From: an uncultured Lachnospiraceae bacterium
Lineage (GTDB): Bacteria; Bacillota; Clostridia; Lachnospirales; Lachnospiraceae
Assembly (NCBI GenBank): GCA_910586645.1
Contig: CAJUIS010000002.1
Span: 62,001-126,000 of the forward strand
Direction: 5' to 3'
DNA: 64,000 nucleotides
A program made the position numbers and the translations under genes. This document shows positions 26,626-36,332 of this stretch, piece by piece; the first letter of the stretch is position 1, and each line of letters opens with the position of its first letter. The notes beneath the pieces are model-generated. The model saw only the letters and a program-made list of their open reading frames with translations, searched no databases and was not told where the DNA came from.

Positions 26626-27831
26626 TTATTTGATTGAAATATGAATCTTCTGAAACGCCTTTTCGGCATAGATAAGAGCTTTCCCGGCGTCCTCTGCCTG
26701 AACAATCAAATGTCCAATCCTGTCACTGCTTGAATGCAGAGCGTTTACGGAATCCCCCGGCCTGACATAGACAGAAATCTCCACAATCCCTTCCTGATTC
26801 AGGGCTTCCTCCATGCCTTCTATTTTCTCTACAATCCCGCTTTTTTCCGCTGTAAGAAAACGGACTGCCGCTCCCTTTTCACACGTTTTTTCCAGGCATA
26901 CTTCCATTCCAAGCGCAAGCTTTACGGATTCTCTCACCATATTGATTCCCGTGGACAAAGGCACCAGTCTTGACGTAATGAAATCCCCTCCAAGACGCGC
27001 TGCAATCTCTACAATTTTTGCGCCTGACTCCGTCACCATAATTTCTGTATGAGAAACGCCGTTTTTAATATGCATCGCTTTGACTGCCGCTTTTGCCGTC
27101 CGCACAATATCTTCCTGCACTGCCTTTGAAAGACGGCTCGGCTCCACATGTCCGATTTCCACAAAATACGGCTTTTCACAGACAATTTTATCCGTGACCG
27201 CAAGAATCGAAGTCTGTCCTTCGACTGTCACTGCCTCTACGCTTACCTCCGGCCCGCACATTACTTCTTCCGCCAGAACCAGTCCGTTTCGGGAATACTC
27301 CCTGCATTTTAAATATTCCTTCTCCAATTCTGTATCCGTATAGCTGCCCCTTAACAGCTTTACTCCTCTGCTTCCGGCGTTATCCGCTGGCTTTATCATG
27401 CATTTTTTGCCAAAAACCTCATAAAACGCCGCCTTAAGCTCATCTGCATGATGAATAATCTGATACCCCGGAACCGGAACGTTCCATTCCTGCAGCCGCT
27501 TCCGCATCCTGCTCTTATCTGTAACGGCACAGGCGTCTTCATAAGACAGCGCGCATGGTATATCAAATCGTCCGCACACCTGGCTGACAATGCGGACAGG
27601 CATATCGCTTGTAGAAGTCATAATCACATCCGCTTTCTGCGTCCCAAATTCTTCACACACCGCCTCCAGATCAAGCGTACTGATTACCCGGCTCTCATCC
27701 GCCCACAAAAAACCTTCTGCATTTGGATTTTGATCCAGGCAGATAACATAAGCCCCTAATTTTTTTAATTCCTGTATTGCCGGAACCTGCAGCGGTCCAG
27801 CCCCCAGCATGATAATCTTTTTTTTCTCCAA
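26626..27831 (-). CDS. ATP-grasp ligase-like protein
   Basis: 401 residues with the carbamoyl-phosphate-synthetase-type ATP-grasp layout: an N-terminal Rossmann part (IIMLGAGPLQVPAIQELKKL), KKCMIKPADNAGSRGVKLL near 142 for ATP binding, and VSHTEIMVT and EIAARLGGD for metal and phosphate binding. It joins a carboxylate to an amine or thiol at the cost of ATP. In a glycan island it may attach an amino acid or other acid to an amino-sugar, but the substrate is unknown. Start is TTG 27831 behind GGGGAG. Confidence 0.7.
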   Translation of the reverse strand: MEKKKIIMLGAGPLQVPAIQELKKLGAYVICLDQNPNAEGFLWADESRVISTLDLEAVCEEFGTQKADVIMTSTSDMPVRIVSQVCGRFDIPCALSYEDACAVTDKSRMRKRLQEWNVPVPGYQIIHHADELKAAFYEVFGKKCMIKPADNAGSRGVKLLRGSYTDTELEKEYLKCREYSRNGLVLAEEVMCGPEVSVEAVTVEGQTSILAVTDKIVCEKPYFVEIGHVEPSRLSKAVQEDIVRTAKAAVKAMHIKNGVSHTEIMVTESGAKIVEIAARLGGDFITSRLVPLSTGINMVRESVKLALGMEVCLEKTCEKGAAVRFLTAEKSGIVEKIEGMEEALNQEGIVEISVYVRPGDSVNALHSSSDRIGHLIVQAEDAGKALIYAEKAFQKIHISIK

Positions 27832-27848
27832 ATTTTATCTCCCCGACC

Positions 27849-28739
27849 TTAACTTCTCTTCCTCCGGAATATCCCGACAAGCTCCCGTCCAAGCCCCATC
27901 TGCCCAAACTGGCGCATAATCTCATGCGTCCGCTCCGGAGAAATTTCATGCCACATATTTTCCAGACGTATTTTTTGCCAGTAAGCCGCCTTCCCGGTTT
28001 TTGGATTTTCATAATAATTGGTCAGTTCATTCAACAGGGAAAACTCTATCAGTCCCTCCGCATAGAAATCCCTGCATTCGTATCCGTTTGCATCCATAAA
28101 ATTCAAATATCCGTCTTTGTTAAAATACCATGAATGGCCTTCTTCATCCAGCCAATGCTCTTTCGTCAGCGTTTTGCCGGAAAGCAGCCTAAGCTGAAAA
28201 TCGGAATAATTATTCGCCACTTTGCAGCATAACAGGCCGTCCGGTTTTAATATTTTATGAATCAGCTCCAGAAGACGGGCAGGATTTTGTACCATATCCA
28301 ACGTTGCATCCATATTTACCAGATCAAACAAATCTTCCTTTTCAATAAGATCCTGTAAAATTTCATAACAGTCTCCCTGATAAAGATACGGCAGCAAATG
28401 CGGATTCTGCGACTCCATTCCAAACCTGCTGAAATCAATGCCGCGCACCTGGCATCCTTTTTTCAGAAAATAGTCCAGCAAAAACCCTTCCCCACAGCCA
28501 ATGTCCAGAATGCTGAGCTTTCTTTTCTCTCCCTCCATGCATTTCCATATGGAAATTTCCTTCTGCGCTATTTTACGATAGAGAAAAAGGCATTCCTCTT
28601 CTGTATACTGCGGCGCGTAAGAACCGCTTAACCCTTTCTGATAATAATTTTCTTCAAAGTCCTTCTTCTGTTTTTCTGCCGTTGGCTTTTCAATCAATTC
28701 ATAGAAACCATAGTGATTTTTCTGCACTTTATCCAGCAT
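27849..28739 (-). CDS. Class I SAM-dependent methyltransferase
   Basis: 296 residues. ILDIGCGEGFLLDYF (near 77) is SAM motif I, VRGIDFS motif post I, and VNMDATLDMVQNPARLLEL motif II with the following helix. Preceded by AGGAGA. The C-terminal third (ENPKTGKAAYWQKIRLENM) is specific to a subgroup I cannot name. It probably methylates a sugar hydroxyl or amino group, and is soluble. Confidence 0.8.
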   Translation of the reverse strand: MLDKVQKNHYGFYELIEKPTAEKQKKDFEENYYQKGLSGSYAPQYTEEECLFLYRKIAQKEISIWKCMEGEKRKLSILDIGCGEGFLLDYFLKKGCQVRGIDFSRFGMESQNPHLLPYLYQGDCYEILQDLIEKEDLFDLVNMDATLDMVQNPARLLELIHKILKPDGLLCCKVANNYSDFQLRLLSGKTLTKEHWLDEEGHSWYFNKDGYLNFMDANGYECRDFYAEGLIEFSLLNELTNYYENPKTGKAAYWQKIRLENMWHEISPERTHEIMRQFGQMGLGRELVGIFRRKRS

Positions 28740-28762
28740 ACCTGTTCTCCTTTTTTGTTCTC

Positions 28763-29830
28763 TTATACTATTTCATGCAGACGCTCCAGCGCCGGCTGGT
28801 AATCCCCGCATTTTTTATAATATTTTACGGCTCTTTGTTTTTCTCCCAGACACTCGCAGATGACCCCGATATTATACCATGCGGCATAAGAATTGACCCC
28901 GGCCGTTTTACAGTCCTTCTGCCCGGCAGCCTTTTCAAATTCCCTTATGGCGTCCGAAAATCTGGCGTTATTCATATAGATAATCCCCATCAAAAACTGA
29001 AAATCCGCCGTTTTTCCAAACTCATTGTATATATTTTCAAAAAACAGCGCCGTTTCGGGCTGGCTGCTGTTGATTAGCGCGTATCCATAAGTTTCTACCA
29101 TGTCAATGACATATTCCAGCTTCGGATTCAGATCGTACGAAAGCCCCCTGGCAAAATATTCACAGGCTTTTTCATATTCTTTTGCCAGATAATGCCCCTT
29201 GCCAAGCTGGCAGAGGATATAGGGGATTTTTTCCTCTTCTTGTGATTCCTCCAGAAACCGCAGCTCTTTTTCCAGCAGGGAAATATTACGCTCTGCCTTT
29301 TTCCTCTTTTGTTCTTCTGTTAAATCATAACCCGTATGCCCGATGACAAGCGGCGTCTGATACGTGCGGTACGCCTTTTTGCCGGATGATTCCAACTGCT
29401 CGTGGATGCGTCCTTCGTAATGATAATGCTCTTTTGCAAATATCCGGCTGATCCATTCCTTCTTTTCCTGCACTTGGTTTTTCTGGGTCAGGGTATGGAT
29501 AATACGGAGCCTTCCCACATCCTTCGGATGTTTTAAAACGACGTCTGAAAACACATCAAAATCCAGGGATATAATATATTCATCGCTGTCAAGCACAAGG
29601 ACATATGGACGCGACGCCTTGGAAACAGCAAAATTTTTAGCTGCCGCAAAATCATCGCACCAGGCAAAATCATATACATGCTCCGTATACCGCAGCGCAA
29701 TTTCTTTTGTCCGATCCACAGACCCCGTATCTGCAACAATGATTTCAAATGGATATGGACGCAGGCTCTTTAAGCATCTTTCTATATTTTTTTCTTCGTT
29801 TTTTGCAATGATGCAGACAGATATATGCAT
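28763..29830 (-). CDS. GT2 glycosyltransferase with C-terminal TPR cassette
   Basis: 355 residues from ATG 29830 (AGGAGG nine bases upstream). The GT2 domain (1-200) shows VCIIAKNEEKNIERCLKSL, EIIVADTGSVDRT and VLDSDEY (DxD-like metal site), as in WaaE/SunS-type enzymes. Residues about 210-355 are TPRs ending AWYNIGVICECLG and YYKKCGDYQPALERL. The same TPR ending is fused to two radical SAM proteins at 50185 and 54618. SunS-like GT2 enzymes can glycosylate proteins directly, which would fit a protein acceptor. Confidence 0.83.
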   Translation of the reverse strand: MHISVCIIAKNEEKNIERCLKSLRPYPFEIIVADTGSVDRTKEIALRYTEHVYDFAWCDDFAAAKNFAVSKASRPYVLVLDSDEYIISLDFDVFSDVVLKHPKDVGRLRIIHTLTQKNQVQEKKEWISRIFAKEHYHYEGRIHEQLESSGKKAYRTYQTPLVIGHTGYDLTEEQKRKKAERNISLLEKELRFLEESQEEEKIPYILCQLGKGHYLAKEYEKACEYFARGLSYDLNPKLEYVIDMVETYGYALINSSQPETALFFENIYNEFGKTADFQFLMGIIYMNNARFSDAIREFEKAAGQKDCKTAGVNSYAAWYNIGVICECLGEKQRAVKYYKKCGDYQPALERLHEIV

Positions 29831-29884
29831 ATTCCCCACCCTCCTTACTATCCGCGCTTTCTAAAGCCCGTTTTGTCCTCAAAT

Positions 29885-31258
29885 TCACAACAGCATCAAA
29901 GACGCCCGAAGACACCGGATGTAAATTCTCATATACGTCTCAAAATCAACCTCCGCTATTGCCTGGTACCAGCCTTCTTCGACTTCCTGCACCTTTGACG
30001 TCTCAATATCTTCCATAATCACAGCGAGCTCTTTTTCTGAAAAACATCCTCCGAAAACATATTTTATTTTCCTGTTTATATTTAAATGAAACAAAACGCT
30101 CGGATAAATCAGGTGTCTCCAGTTTTTTGGCATCGGAGCCTGTATCTCATCGTTGGGGCAATTAATTTCTCCGCTGTCTATCTCCAGAGCTTTTAAAATC
30201 CTTCTTGATAATTCAATCAGAACTTTCCTGGTCGGATGGTTCGCCGTTGCAAACATCAGAAACTTATCATAATTCTCTTCAAGATAATCCGCCATCCGGA
30301 CTTCCGCATCCTGTTCCCTCTGTTTAAAATCAAGCAGCTCTTTTTGAATCCTCTGCACAACCTCGTCTTTCCCGTAATAGGAAACGGAAGAAATACGCTC
30401 AATAATTTCCTCATCAGACATATCATCTGCAACCATTTTCAGCACATTAATATCCGTGTATTCCGTGGCGTCTATCAATTTCTCTTGAAAAAAATTCACG
30501 TCCGGAGCATATTTCATCTTTTTATACTGCGGAAAATATCCCTGAAAAAACAGGTTGGATACGACGATGGTCCTGCATTCCCGCGGCATAAGATTTCTTA
30601 GATATTCTGTGGCATACTTATGCCAGAACCGGTTGTCCTTCGCCACCTTCTGCGTAATAAAACACCCGGCCAAAGCGAATATTTTCGATTCTATCATAAG
30701 CTCCATCCGTTTCCGTTCTTCGTCCCCTTCCCAAATCTGAGGCATGACGCAGGCAACATACCGCTCCCGGAATTCCCGATTGGAACACAACATAGAAGTG
30801 ACGGCATGGCTTTGACAATTCCCATGGATTACGCATAGCTTTTTGTCACTCGCAATCCCGCTTATCCGCAGATGAAACTCCTTTGGATTTCTGCCTGTAA
30901 GCTCAAACACGATATTTGTATCAATTTTTCCGTTCTGCATACTTTCATATATAAAATCAAAACCTATTTTCAAACCGCCCTGTTCCAGCAGCTTTCCAAA
31001 CTGTATGCGCACTTCATCCGCCCAGCCCCAATCAAGCACGACGAGTTTCTGATTCAAAAAAAATACGTCGCCCCATTCATAGAGCTTCACTTCCGGCCGC
31101 AGGCAAAGACATTCCCTGTAAAACGCCGTTCCTTTTAATTTCTCCACCGAACTTGTGACAATTCCCACTACATGATATTGGCTAAAATAAAGCTTCGTCT
31201 GACTGTTCAGCTCCGTCTCATTTAATACGGCCAGGCAAACCGGTTCCGCTTCAAACAT
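29885..31258 (-). CDS. WcbI-like putative acyltransferase
   Basis: About 457 residues from ATG 31258, which has GAGGAGG upstream; an open frame of 71 more codons lacks a start signal. The central domain contains VIHGNCQSHAVTSML (GNCQ), the hallmark of WcbI-type polysaccharide-modifying enzymes, and FITQKVAKDN and NLFFQGYFPQ as in that family. WcbI is linked to acetylation of a heptose capsule in Burkholderia, and this island makes heptose. The N-terminal about 140 residues are unassigned. No membrane helix is visible. Confidence 0.65.
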   Translation of the reverse strand: MFEAEPVCLAVLNETELNSQTKLYFSQYHVVGIVTSSVEKLKGTAFYRECLCLRPEVKLYEWGDVFFLNQKLVVLDWGWADEVRIQFGKLLEQGGLKIGFDFIYESMQNGKIDTNIVFELTGRNPKEFHLRISGIASDKKLCVIHGNCQSHAVTSMLCSNREFRERYVACVMPQIWEGDEERKRMELMIESKIFALAGCFITQKVAKDNRFWHKYATEYLRNLMPRECRTIVVSNLFFQGYFPQYKKMKYAPDVNFFQEKLIDATEYTDINVLKMVADDMSDEEIIERISSVSYYGKDEVVQRIQKELLDFKQREQDAEVRMADYLEENYDKFLMFATANHPTRKVLIELSRRILKALEIDSGEINCPNDEIQAPMPKNWRHLIYPSVLFHLNINRKIKYVFGGCFSEKELAVIMEDIETSKVQEVEEGWYQAIAEVDFETYMRIYIRCLRASLMLL

Positions 31259-31325
31259 AATTTCTTCCTCCTCAAATTTCACTGCAGGCACCAATCGCGA
31301 AACTCCATGTTTTCTTTCTATTCTC

Positions 31326-32414
31326 TTACAATTGATATGCCCGCTCCAAAATATCCGCAATCCTTTCCGAAGCGTCCCCTCTGCCATAGATATCCGGCAG
31401 AACGGCGGTTTCTCCGTCTCTTTTTTCTTCCATCCGAAGAAGCGCGTCCCGTATGCTTGCCTCGCTGTCAAAATCCAGCTTTGTAATCCAATTTGCCTTC
31501 ATCAGATCCGGCCAGAGATTTAAATCCACCATCAAAATGCATTTCACTCCGGCAAAATACGATTCTTTGGACACGCCGCCGGAATCAGTCAGTATAATAT
31601 GCGCGTTCACCATAAGCTCCATCATATCCGCATATCCGACCGGAGGCAGAATCAAAACGTCCGGCAGTTCCTCCAATTCTTCCATCAAATCGTATTCCAC
31701 AAGCTTTGCCCGCGTTCCGGGATGCATCGGACAGACGATTTGACGTCTGGTTTTCTTCAAAAACCCGATGATCTGCCGCATCCTCTCCCTGCTGTGCGTA
31801 TTTTCCTGACGGTGCCATGTCATAAGCGCATATCCGTCCTGCTTTAAACCATGTTTTTTTAATACTGTGCCGCCCTCTGATTTCCTGTACTGCAAAAACG
31901 TGTCATACATGACGTCCCCAACCTGATACACATGGTCTGCAATGCCCTCTGCCCTCAGATTCCGCACACTGGCCGCATCTGAGCAAAACAGCATATCGGA
32001 AAGATGGTCTGTAACAATCCGGTTCGCCTCTTCCGGATTTTTCAATTTTCCTGTCCGTATCCCTGCTTCTATGTGCACAATTGGAACATTCATTTTAACT
32101 GTGGCTATGGCTCCCGCTAAAGTGGAATCCGTATCCCCATACAAAATCGCACAATCCGGCCTGTGATCTTCCAGCGCTTTTTCAATTTCTATCATCGCCC
32201 GGCCTGTCATCTGCGCGTGCGTCCCGCTTCCTATGCCAAGGTTTTGATCCGGTTTCAAAATTCCCAGCTCCTCAAAAAACACTTCCGACATATTTTCATC
32301 GTAATGCTGTCCCGTATGTATCACGACCTGACGATATCCCCTTCTCTGAAGCTCTTTTGAAACCGGCGCCAGTTTTATAAACTGCGGCCGGTTCCCTACG
32401 ATATGCATAATCAT
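31326..32414 (-). CDS. wbpI: Non-hydrolysing UDP-sugar 2-epimerase (WbpI/WecB-like)
   Basis: 362 residues, GT-B-like epimerase. IVGNRPQFIKLAPVSKEL, HTGQHYDENMS, YGDTDSTLAG, IEAGIRTG, TWHRQENT, CPMHPGTR and LTDSGGVSKES are all characteristic. WecB converts UDP-GlcNAc to UDP-ManNAc, while WbpI works on the diacetamido-glucuronate sugar. Because wbpB, wbpD and wbpA follow directly upstream, the WbpI role is the better guess. It overlaps the wbpB stop by four bases. Confidence 0.87.
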   Translation of the reverse strand: MIMHIVGNRPQFIKLAPVSKELQRRGYRQVVIHTGQHYDENMSEVFFEELGILKPDQNLGIGSGTHAQMTGRAMIEIEKALEDHRPDCAILYGDTDSTLAGAIATVKMNVPIVHIEAGIRTGKLKNPEEANRIVTDHLSDMLFCSDAASVRNLRAEGIADHVYQVGDVMYDTFLQYRKSEGGTVLKKHGLKQDGYALMTWHRQENTHSRERMRQIIGFLKKTRRQIVCPMHPGTRAKLVEYDLMEELEELPDVLILPPVGYADMMELMVNAHIILTDSGGVSKESYFAGVKCILMVDLNLWPDLMKANWITKLDFDSEASIRDALLRMEEKRDGETAVLPDIYGRGDASERIADILERAYQL

Positions 32415-33505
32415 GGCCTTCCTCCGCTTTTTTCAAACATACCGTCAAATTCCTTTGACGAACAGTCAGCCATTGGCATCGGCACACGTTTTCCTGTCTG
32501 TGACGACCGGTAAATGGCCAGAACCAGTTCCAGAGCCTTTCTTCCGTCTTCCGCACTTACATAAGGTTCCCGGTTTGTCTCAACCGCTTCCACCATATCC
32601 GCATAGAGCGGCTTGTGGCCATACCCGTATACATTCGGCGGCGTTTCCGAAAATCTCTCCTTTATCTGTTCCGCCTGTTCTTCTTCCCCTGCAACAATCC
32701 ATTCCTCTATCCTGTTCACAGACTTTCCGCCCGCTTTTACCGTGCCTTTTTCTCCAAACAAATACAGCGTTTCTTCCAGGTTCCGGGGAAATACATTGGT
32801 CGTCCCTTCCACAATTCCATAGCTGCCGTTTTTAAACCGGATAATGGCGATTCCCAGATCTTCCGCTTCCAGATACGTATGCAAAAGTCGGTCTGTCACG
32901 CCAATCACTTCTTCTATCTCATCTCCCATCATCCATCTGAGCAAATCAATGTTGTGAATGCACTGATTCATCAATGCCCCTCCGTCCTGTTCCCAGGTTC
33001 CCCTCCAGGGGGCCTGTTCATAATAAGAACGATCTCTGTTCCACCGGATATTTGCCACTCCATGATACAATTTTCCGAACTTGCCGCGCTCTATGCCTTC
33101 CCTGATCTTCTGAATGGATTTGTTAAATCGGTTCTGATGGCACACGCATACTTTTACTCCCTGTTCCCTGGAAAGACGGATAATTTCATCCGCATCGCCA
33201 AGGGACAGGGCAATCGGTTTTTCAATAATCAAATTGCTCCCGTACCGGATACAGTCCAAAGCAATCTCTGCATGTTTTCCGCTTTCTGACGCAACAGCGA
33301 CAAGCTCCGGCTTCATCTCCCTAAGCATCTTTTTGTAATCCGTATACACCCGCGTCTGATTTTCGTGCAGAAGGAATTTTTCTCTTAGTTTTTCCGCTTT
33401 TTCCAGCGCCAAATCACACAGCGCCGCAATATCCAGTCCGTTTTCCTTTGCCGCCGCAATGTGATTGACCGCAATCCGGCCGCATCCAATCAAAGCATAT
33501 CTCAT
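32411..33505 (-). CDS. wbpB: Gfo/Idh/MocA oxidoreductase, WbpB-like
   Basis: 364 residues. The Rossmann start ALIGCGRIAVNHI (4-16) and the EKPIAL block (96-101) define the family. WRGTWEQDGGALMNQCIHNID and PNVYGYGHKPLYADMVEAVE are WbpB-like. WbpB oxidises C3 of UDP-GlcNAcA to prepare the 3-amino group. The neighbouring wbpD, wbpA and wbpI support this call. Confidence 0.85.
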   Translation of the reverse strand: MRYALIGCGRIAVNHIAAAKENGLDIAALCDLALEKAEKLREKFLLHENQTRVYTDYKKMLREMKPELVAVASESGKHAEIALDCIRYGSNLIIEKPIALSLGDADEIIRLSREQGVKVCVCHQNRFNKSIQKIREGIERGKFGKLYHGVANIRWNRDRSYYEQAPWRGTWEQDGGALMNQCIHNIDLLRWMMGDEIEEVIGVTDRLLHTYLEAEDLGIAIIRFKNGSYGIVEGTTNVFPRNLEETLYLFGEKGTVKAGGKSVNRIEEWIVAGEEEQAEQIKERFSETPPNVYGYGHKPLYADMVEAVETNREPYVSAEDGRKALELVLAIYRSSQTGKRVPMPMADCSSKEFDGMFEKSGGRP

Positions 33506-33506
33506 A

Positions 33507-34076
33507 TTACATAACCCCGCATTCGTTTTTATCTAAAAGCTCATAAGACTTTCCGCAGTTTCTGCAATGTCCGGACGCATCTAAAATCCCGCCGCATTCG
33601 CAGACCCATCCGACCGCTTTTCCCGGCACGCCGACAATCAAAGCGTGATCCGGCACGTCTTTCGTAACAACGGCGCCAGCTCCAATCATTGCAAACGCCC
33701 CGATCGTAATTCCGCATACAACCGTCGCATTCGCCCCAATTGTCGCTCCCTTCTTTACAAGCGTCTTTTTATAATTTTCCCTGCCCTTTGGATAGTTTGC
33801 CCTTGGCGTCAAATCATTCGTAAATACGCAGGACGGCCCGCAAAACACACCGTCTTCCAGCGTAACGCCTTCATACAATGAAACATTGTTCTGGACTTTC
33901 ACATCATTGCCGATACATACGTTATTTCCCACGTTTACATTCTGCCCCAGCGTACAGTTTTGTCCGATTTTCGCACCCTTCTGTATATGCGAAAAATGCC
34001 ATATTTTTGTATTGTCCCCTATAACGGTTCCCTCGTCAATATAGCAGCTCTCATGCGCAAAATAATTCTTTCCCAT
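33507..34076 (-). CDS. wbpD: Hexapeptide-repeat N-acetyltransferase, WbpD-like
   Basis: About 189 residues; ATG 34076 has GGGAGA five bases upstream, and an earlier ATG at 34088 overlaps the wbpA stop. Left-handed beta-helix repeats run from DEGTVIGDNTKIWHFSHIQ to IGAGAVVTKDVPDHALIVGV. WbpD acetylates the 3-amino group of the UDP-aminoglucuronate. The C-terminal tail carries a zinc-ribbon-like CxC-x10-CxxC pattern (residues about 159-174), which some WbpD relatives have. Confidence 0.88.
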   Translation of the reverse strand: MGKNYFAHESCYIDEGTVIGDNTKIWHFSHIQKGAKIGQNCTLGQNVNVGNNVCIGNDVKVQNNVSLYEGVTLEDGVFCGPSCVFTNDLTPRANYPKGRENYKKTLVKKGATIGANATVVCGITIGAFAMIGAGAVVTKDVPDHALIVGVPGKAVGWVCECGGILDASGHCRNCGKSYELLDKNECGVM

Positions 34077-34087
34077 ATATTCTCCCA

Positions 34088-35401
34088 TTATAACAATTCG
34101 ATATTATCCCTTGCCGCAACCTGCTTCATCGCATTCCGCATATCAAAAACCCTCGCCGCGTTTTTCTGCACCATTTCATAATCCACAATAGAATGCGCCG
34201 TCGTTATGATGACCAGATCGTATCCGGCTACGCATGCGCCGTCAATTGACGGCAGGCCTATATAGGAATTTCCGTTTTTATCATACCGTTCGATGTATGG
34301 ATCGTAATATTCCACCTGCGCGCCCAGCTTCTTTAACTTTTGAATGACTAAAATGGCAGGGCTTTCCCGGTAATCATTGATATCCGGCTTATACGCAATC
34401 CCAAGCGCTAAAATCTTCGCCCCGTTCATCGCAATCTTATCCCGGTTTAAAATGTGCTCCGCCCTTTGCACGCAGTACTCCGGCATTCTGTCATTAATCA
34501 TCATTGCGCTTTCTATCATTGAAGTGTGGAAGCCGTACTCTCTTGCTTTCCATGTCAGATAATACGGATCAATCGGTATACAGTGCCCTCCCAACCCGGG
34601 TCCCGGATAAAATGCCTGAAATCCATAGGGCTTTGTTTTTGCCACCTCAATTACTTCCCATATGTTAATGTCCATTTTATTGCACAGCATGGCAAGCTCA
34701 TTGATCAGTCCCACATTGATATTCCTGTATGTATTTTCCAGAATTTTCCCCATTTCCGCGGCTTTTGGAGACGACACTTCCAGTATTTCCCCCTCCAGCG
34801 CCGTCCGGTACATCGCCGCAATTGTTTCCGTGGCGTCCTTCCCAATTCCTCCGACTACTTTCGGCGTATTTTTTGTGGTATATACGGCATTTCCCGGATC
34901 GATCCGCTCCGGGGAAAACGCCAGATAAAAATCTCCGCCGCATATAAGCCCGGACGTCTCCTCTAAAATCGGCCGCACAATTTCAGTTGTCGTTCCCGGG
35001 TACGTCGTAGATTCCAGCGCCACCATTGTTTCGCTCTTTAAATGCTTTCCAATGTTTGCCGCCGAATTTTTTATGTATGTAATATCCGGCTGCTGGTGCA
35101 AATCCAGCGGGGTTGGAACGCAGATCGCAATAAAATCCATATCCGCAATGAAAGAAAATTCATTGACTGCCGATAACTTTCCTCCGCTCACCAAAAGCTT
35201 CAAATCTTCATCCGAAACATCGCTGATATAATTTTCTCCGGCATTCACCCGATCCGTTTTTTCTTTCACAATATCAAAACCTGTTGTTTCAAATCCCGCT
35301 TTTGCAAATTCTACCGCAAGCGGAAGTCCCACATATCCAAGCCCGATCACCCCGGCCTTTATCTCCTTTTTTCGTATCTTATCAAGCAGTCTCTCTTTCA
35401 T
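34088..35401 (-). CDS. wbpA: UDP-N-acetylglucosamine 6-dehydrogenase
   Basis: 437 residues, UDP-sugar dehydrogenase family. GVIGLGYVGLPLAVEFAKAG (18-37) binds NAD, and ICVPTPLDLHQQPDI, ESTTYPGTT and LAFSPERIDPGN follow. The catalytic Cys lies in PGPGLGGHCIPIDPYY (near 267), and the C-terminal domain has ALGIAYKPDINDYRESPA. It makes UDP-GlcNAcA, the first step of the wbpA-B-E-D-I route. Confidence 0.93.
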   Translation of the reverse strand: MKERLLDKIRKKEIKAGVIGLGYVGLPLAVEFAKAGFETTGFDIVKEKTDRVNAGENYISDVSDEDLKLLVSGGKLSAVNEFSFIADMDFIAICVPTPLDLHQQPDITYIKNSAANIGKHLKSETMVALESTTYPGTTTEIVRPILEETSGLICGGDFYLAFSPERIDPGNAVYTTKNTPKVVGGIGKDATETIAAMYRTALEGEILEVSSPKAAEMGKILENTYRNINVGLINELAMLCNKMDINIWEVIEVAKTKPYGFQAFYPGPGLGGHCIPIDPYYLTWKAREYGFHTSMIESAMMINDRMPEYCVQRAEHILNRDKIAMNGAKILALGIAYKPDINDYRESPAILVIQKLKKLGAQVEYYDPYIERYDKNGNSYIGLPSIDGACVAGYDLVIITTAHSIVDYEMVQKNAARVFDMRNAMKQVAARDNIELL

Positions 35402-35415
35402 ACATCCCGTCTCCG

Positions 35416-36312
35416 TTATTTCCCGTCTCTTTTTTTAATCATTGCGCAAACCCTTTTTACGCCCTCTTCCAGTTGAACTTTTGTTTCGATATCTAAAAGG
35501 GTTCTCTGTTTCTTAAGCGTCGGACGTTTCACAAGCGTCATTCTGGCCGGCAAGTCCACAACATGAATCAATTTCTGATCTGCGTTAAGCTCTTTGCAGA
35601 TCAGAAAAGCCAGTTCTTCAATCGAGTGCACGTTTGGATTTCCGATGTTGATTGCTTCATAATGATCCACATGCGCCGCCGCTTCAATGGCCCGCACAGC
35701 ATCCGATACGTGCAGCCAGCCCCTCGCGCTCCCTCTGTGGACTTCTATCGGAAGTCCGTGATACAGATTATACGCGAACCGGATCATTGCAGAACGATGA
35801 TCGCCCAGGTCTTCGTTTTCATCATACATCATAAACGGCCGCAGTGTGACAGCGTCCAGATTATGCTGTTTTACCTCATATTCAACCAGCCTTTCCGCCA
35901 GAAGTTTCGATAATCCATATCTGTTATTCGGACATACGTCCGCATCCTCTTCCATAACCTCCATATCCGGCCCATACACTTCAGAAGTGGAAAAATTGAT
36001 AAGCTTTGCGCCGCAGCGTTTCGTAAACTCAATCACATTCTGTGTACCATACAAATTGGTGTCAATGCACATACTGCCCGACTGTTCGCACGTCACCCGG
36101 CTGACCATTGCGGCCAGATGAAACACATAATCCGGCTCAAAATCAAACGGCTCCATCAAATCCGCCGGTTTTGTAATGTCCGCGACATAGTATCCGTCGC
36201 GCCAGCCCGGCTTAATGTCCACTTCACGAACCATATAATTCTTCTCTTTTAAATATTTTACCAGAGGCTTTCCTATATTCCCCGCCGCTCCAATGACCAA
36301 TGCTTTTTTCAT
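35416..36312 (-). CDS. NAD-dependent NDP-sugar epimerase/dehydratase
   Basis: 298 residues, extended SDR: IGAAGNIGKPL (7-17), FHLAAMVSRVTCEQS, NFSTSEVYGP, YGLSK with catalytic Tyr/Lys near 132 and RPFMMYDENEDLGDHRS. AINIGNPNVHSIEEL is typical of sugar-nucleotide SDRs. Its substrate cannot be named. It follows the GT2 gene and precedes wbpA. Confidence 0.82.
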   Translation of the reverse strand: MKKALVIGAAGNIGKPLVKYLKEKNYMVREVDIKPGWRDGYYVADITKPADLMEPFDFEPDYVFHLAAMVSRVTCEQSGSMCIDTNLYGTQNVIEFTKRCGAKLINFSTSEVYGPDMEVMEEDADVCPNNRYGLSKLLAERLVEYEVKQHNLDAVTLRPFMMYDENEDLGDHRSAMIRFAYNLYHGLPIEVHRGSARGWLHVSDAVRAIEAAAHVDHYEAINIGNPNVHSIEELAFLICKELNADQKLIHVVDLPARMTLVKRPTLKKQRTLLDIETKVQLEEGVKRVCAMIKKRDGK

Positions 36313-36332
36313 ATTATTCCGATCCCTTTCTT

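Noticed and set aside
29885..31471. Longer 528-codon version of the WcbI-like protein
   Set aside because: The first 71 codons run over the upstream wbpI gene end and lack a start signal, while ATG 31258 has GAGGAGG.
32615..33289. 224-codon plus-strand frame
   Set aside because: Antisense shadow of wbpB, which has full family motifs.
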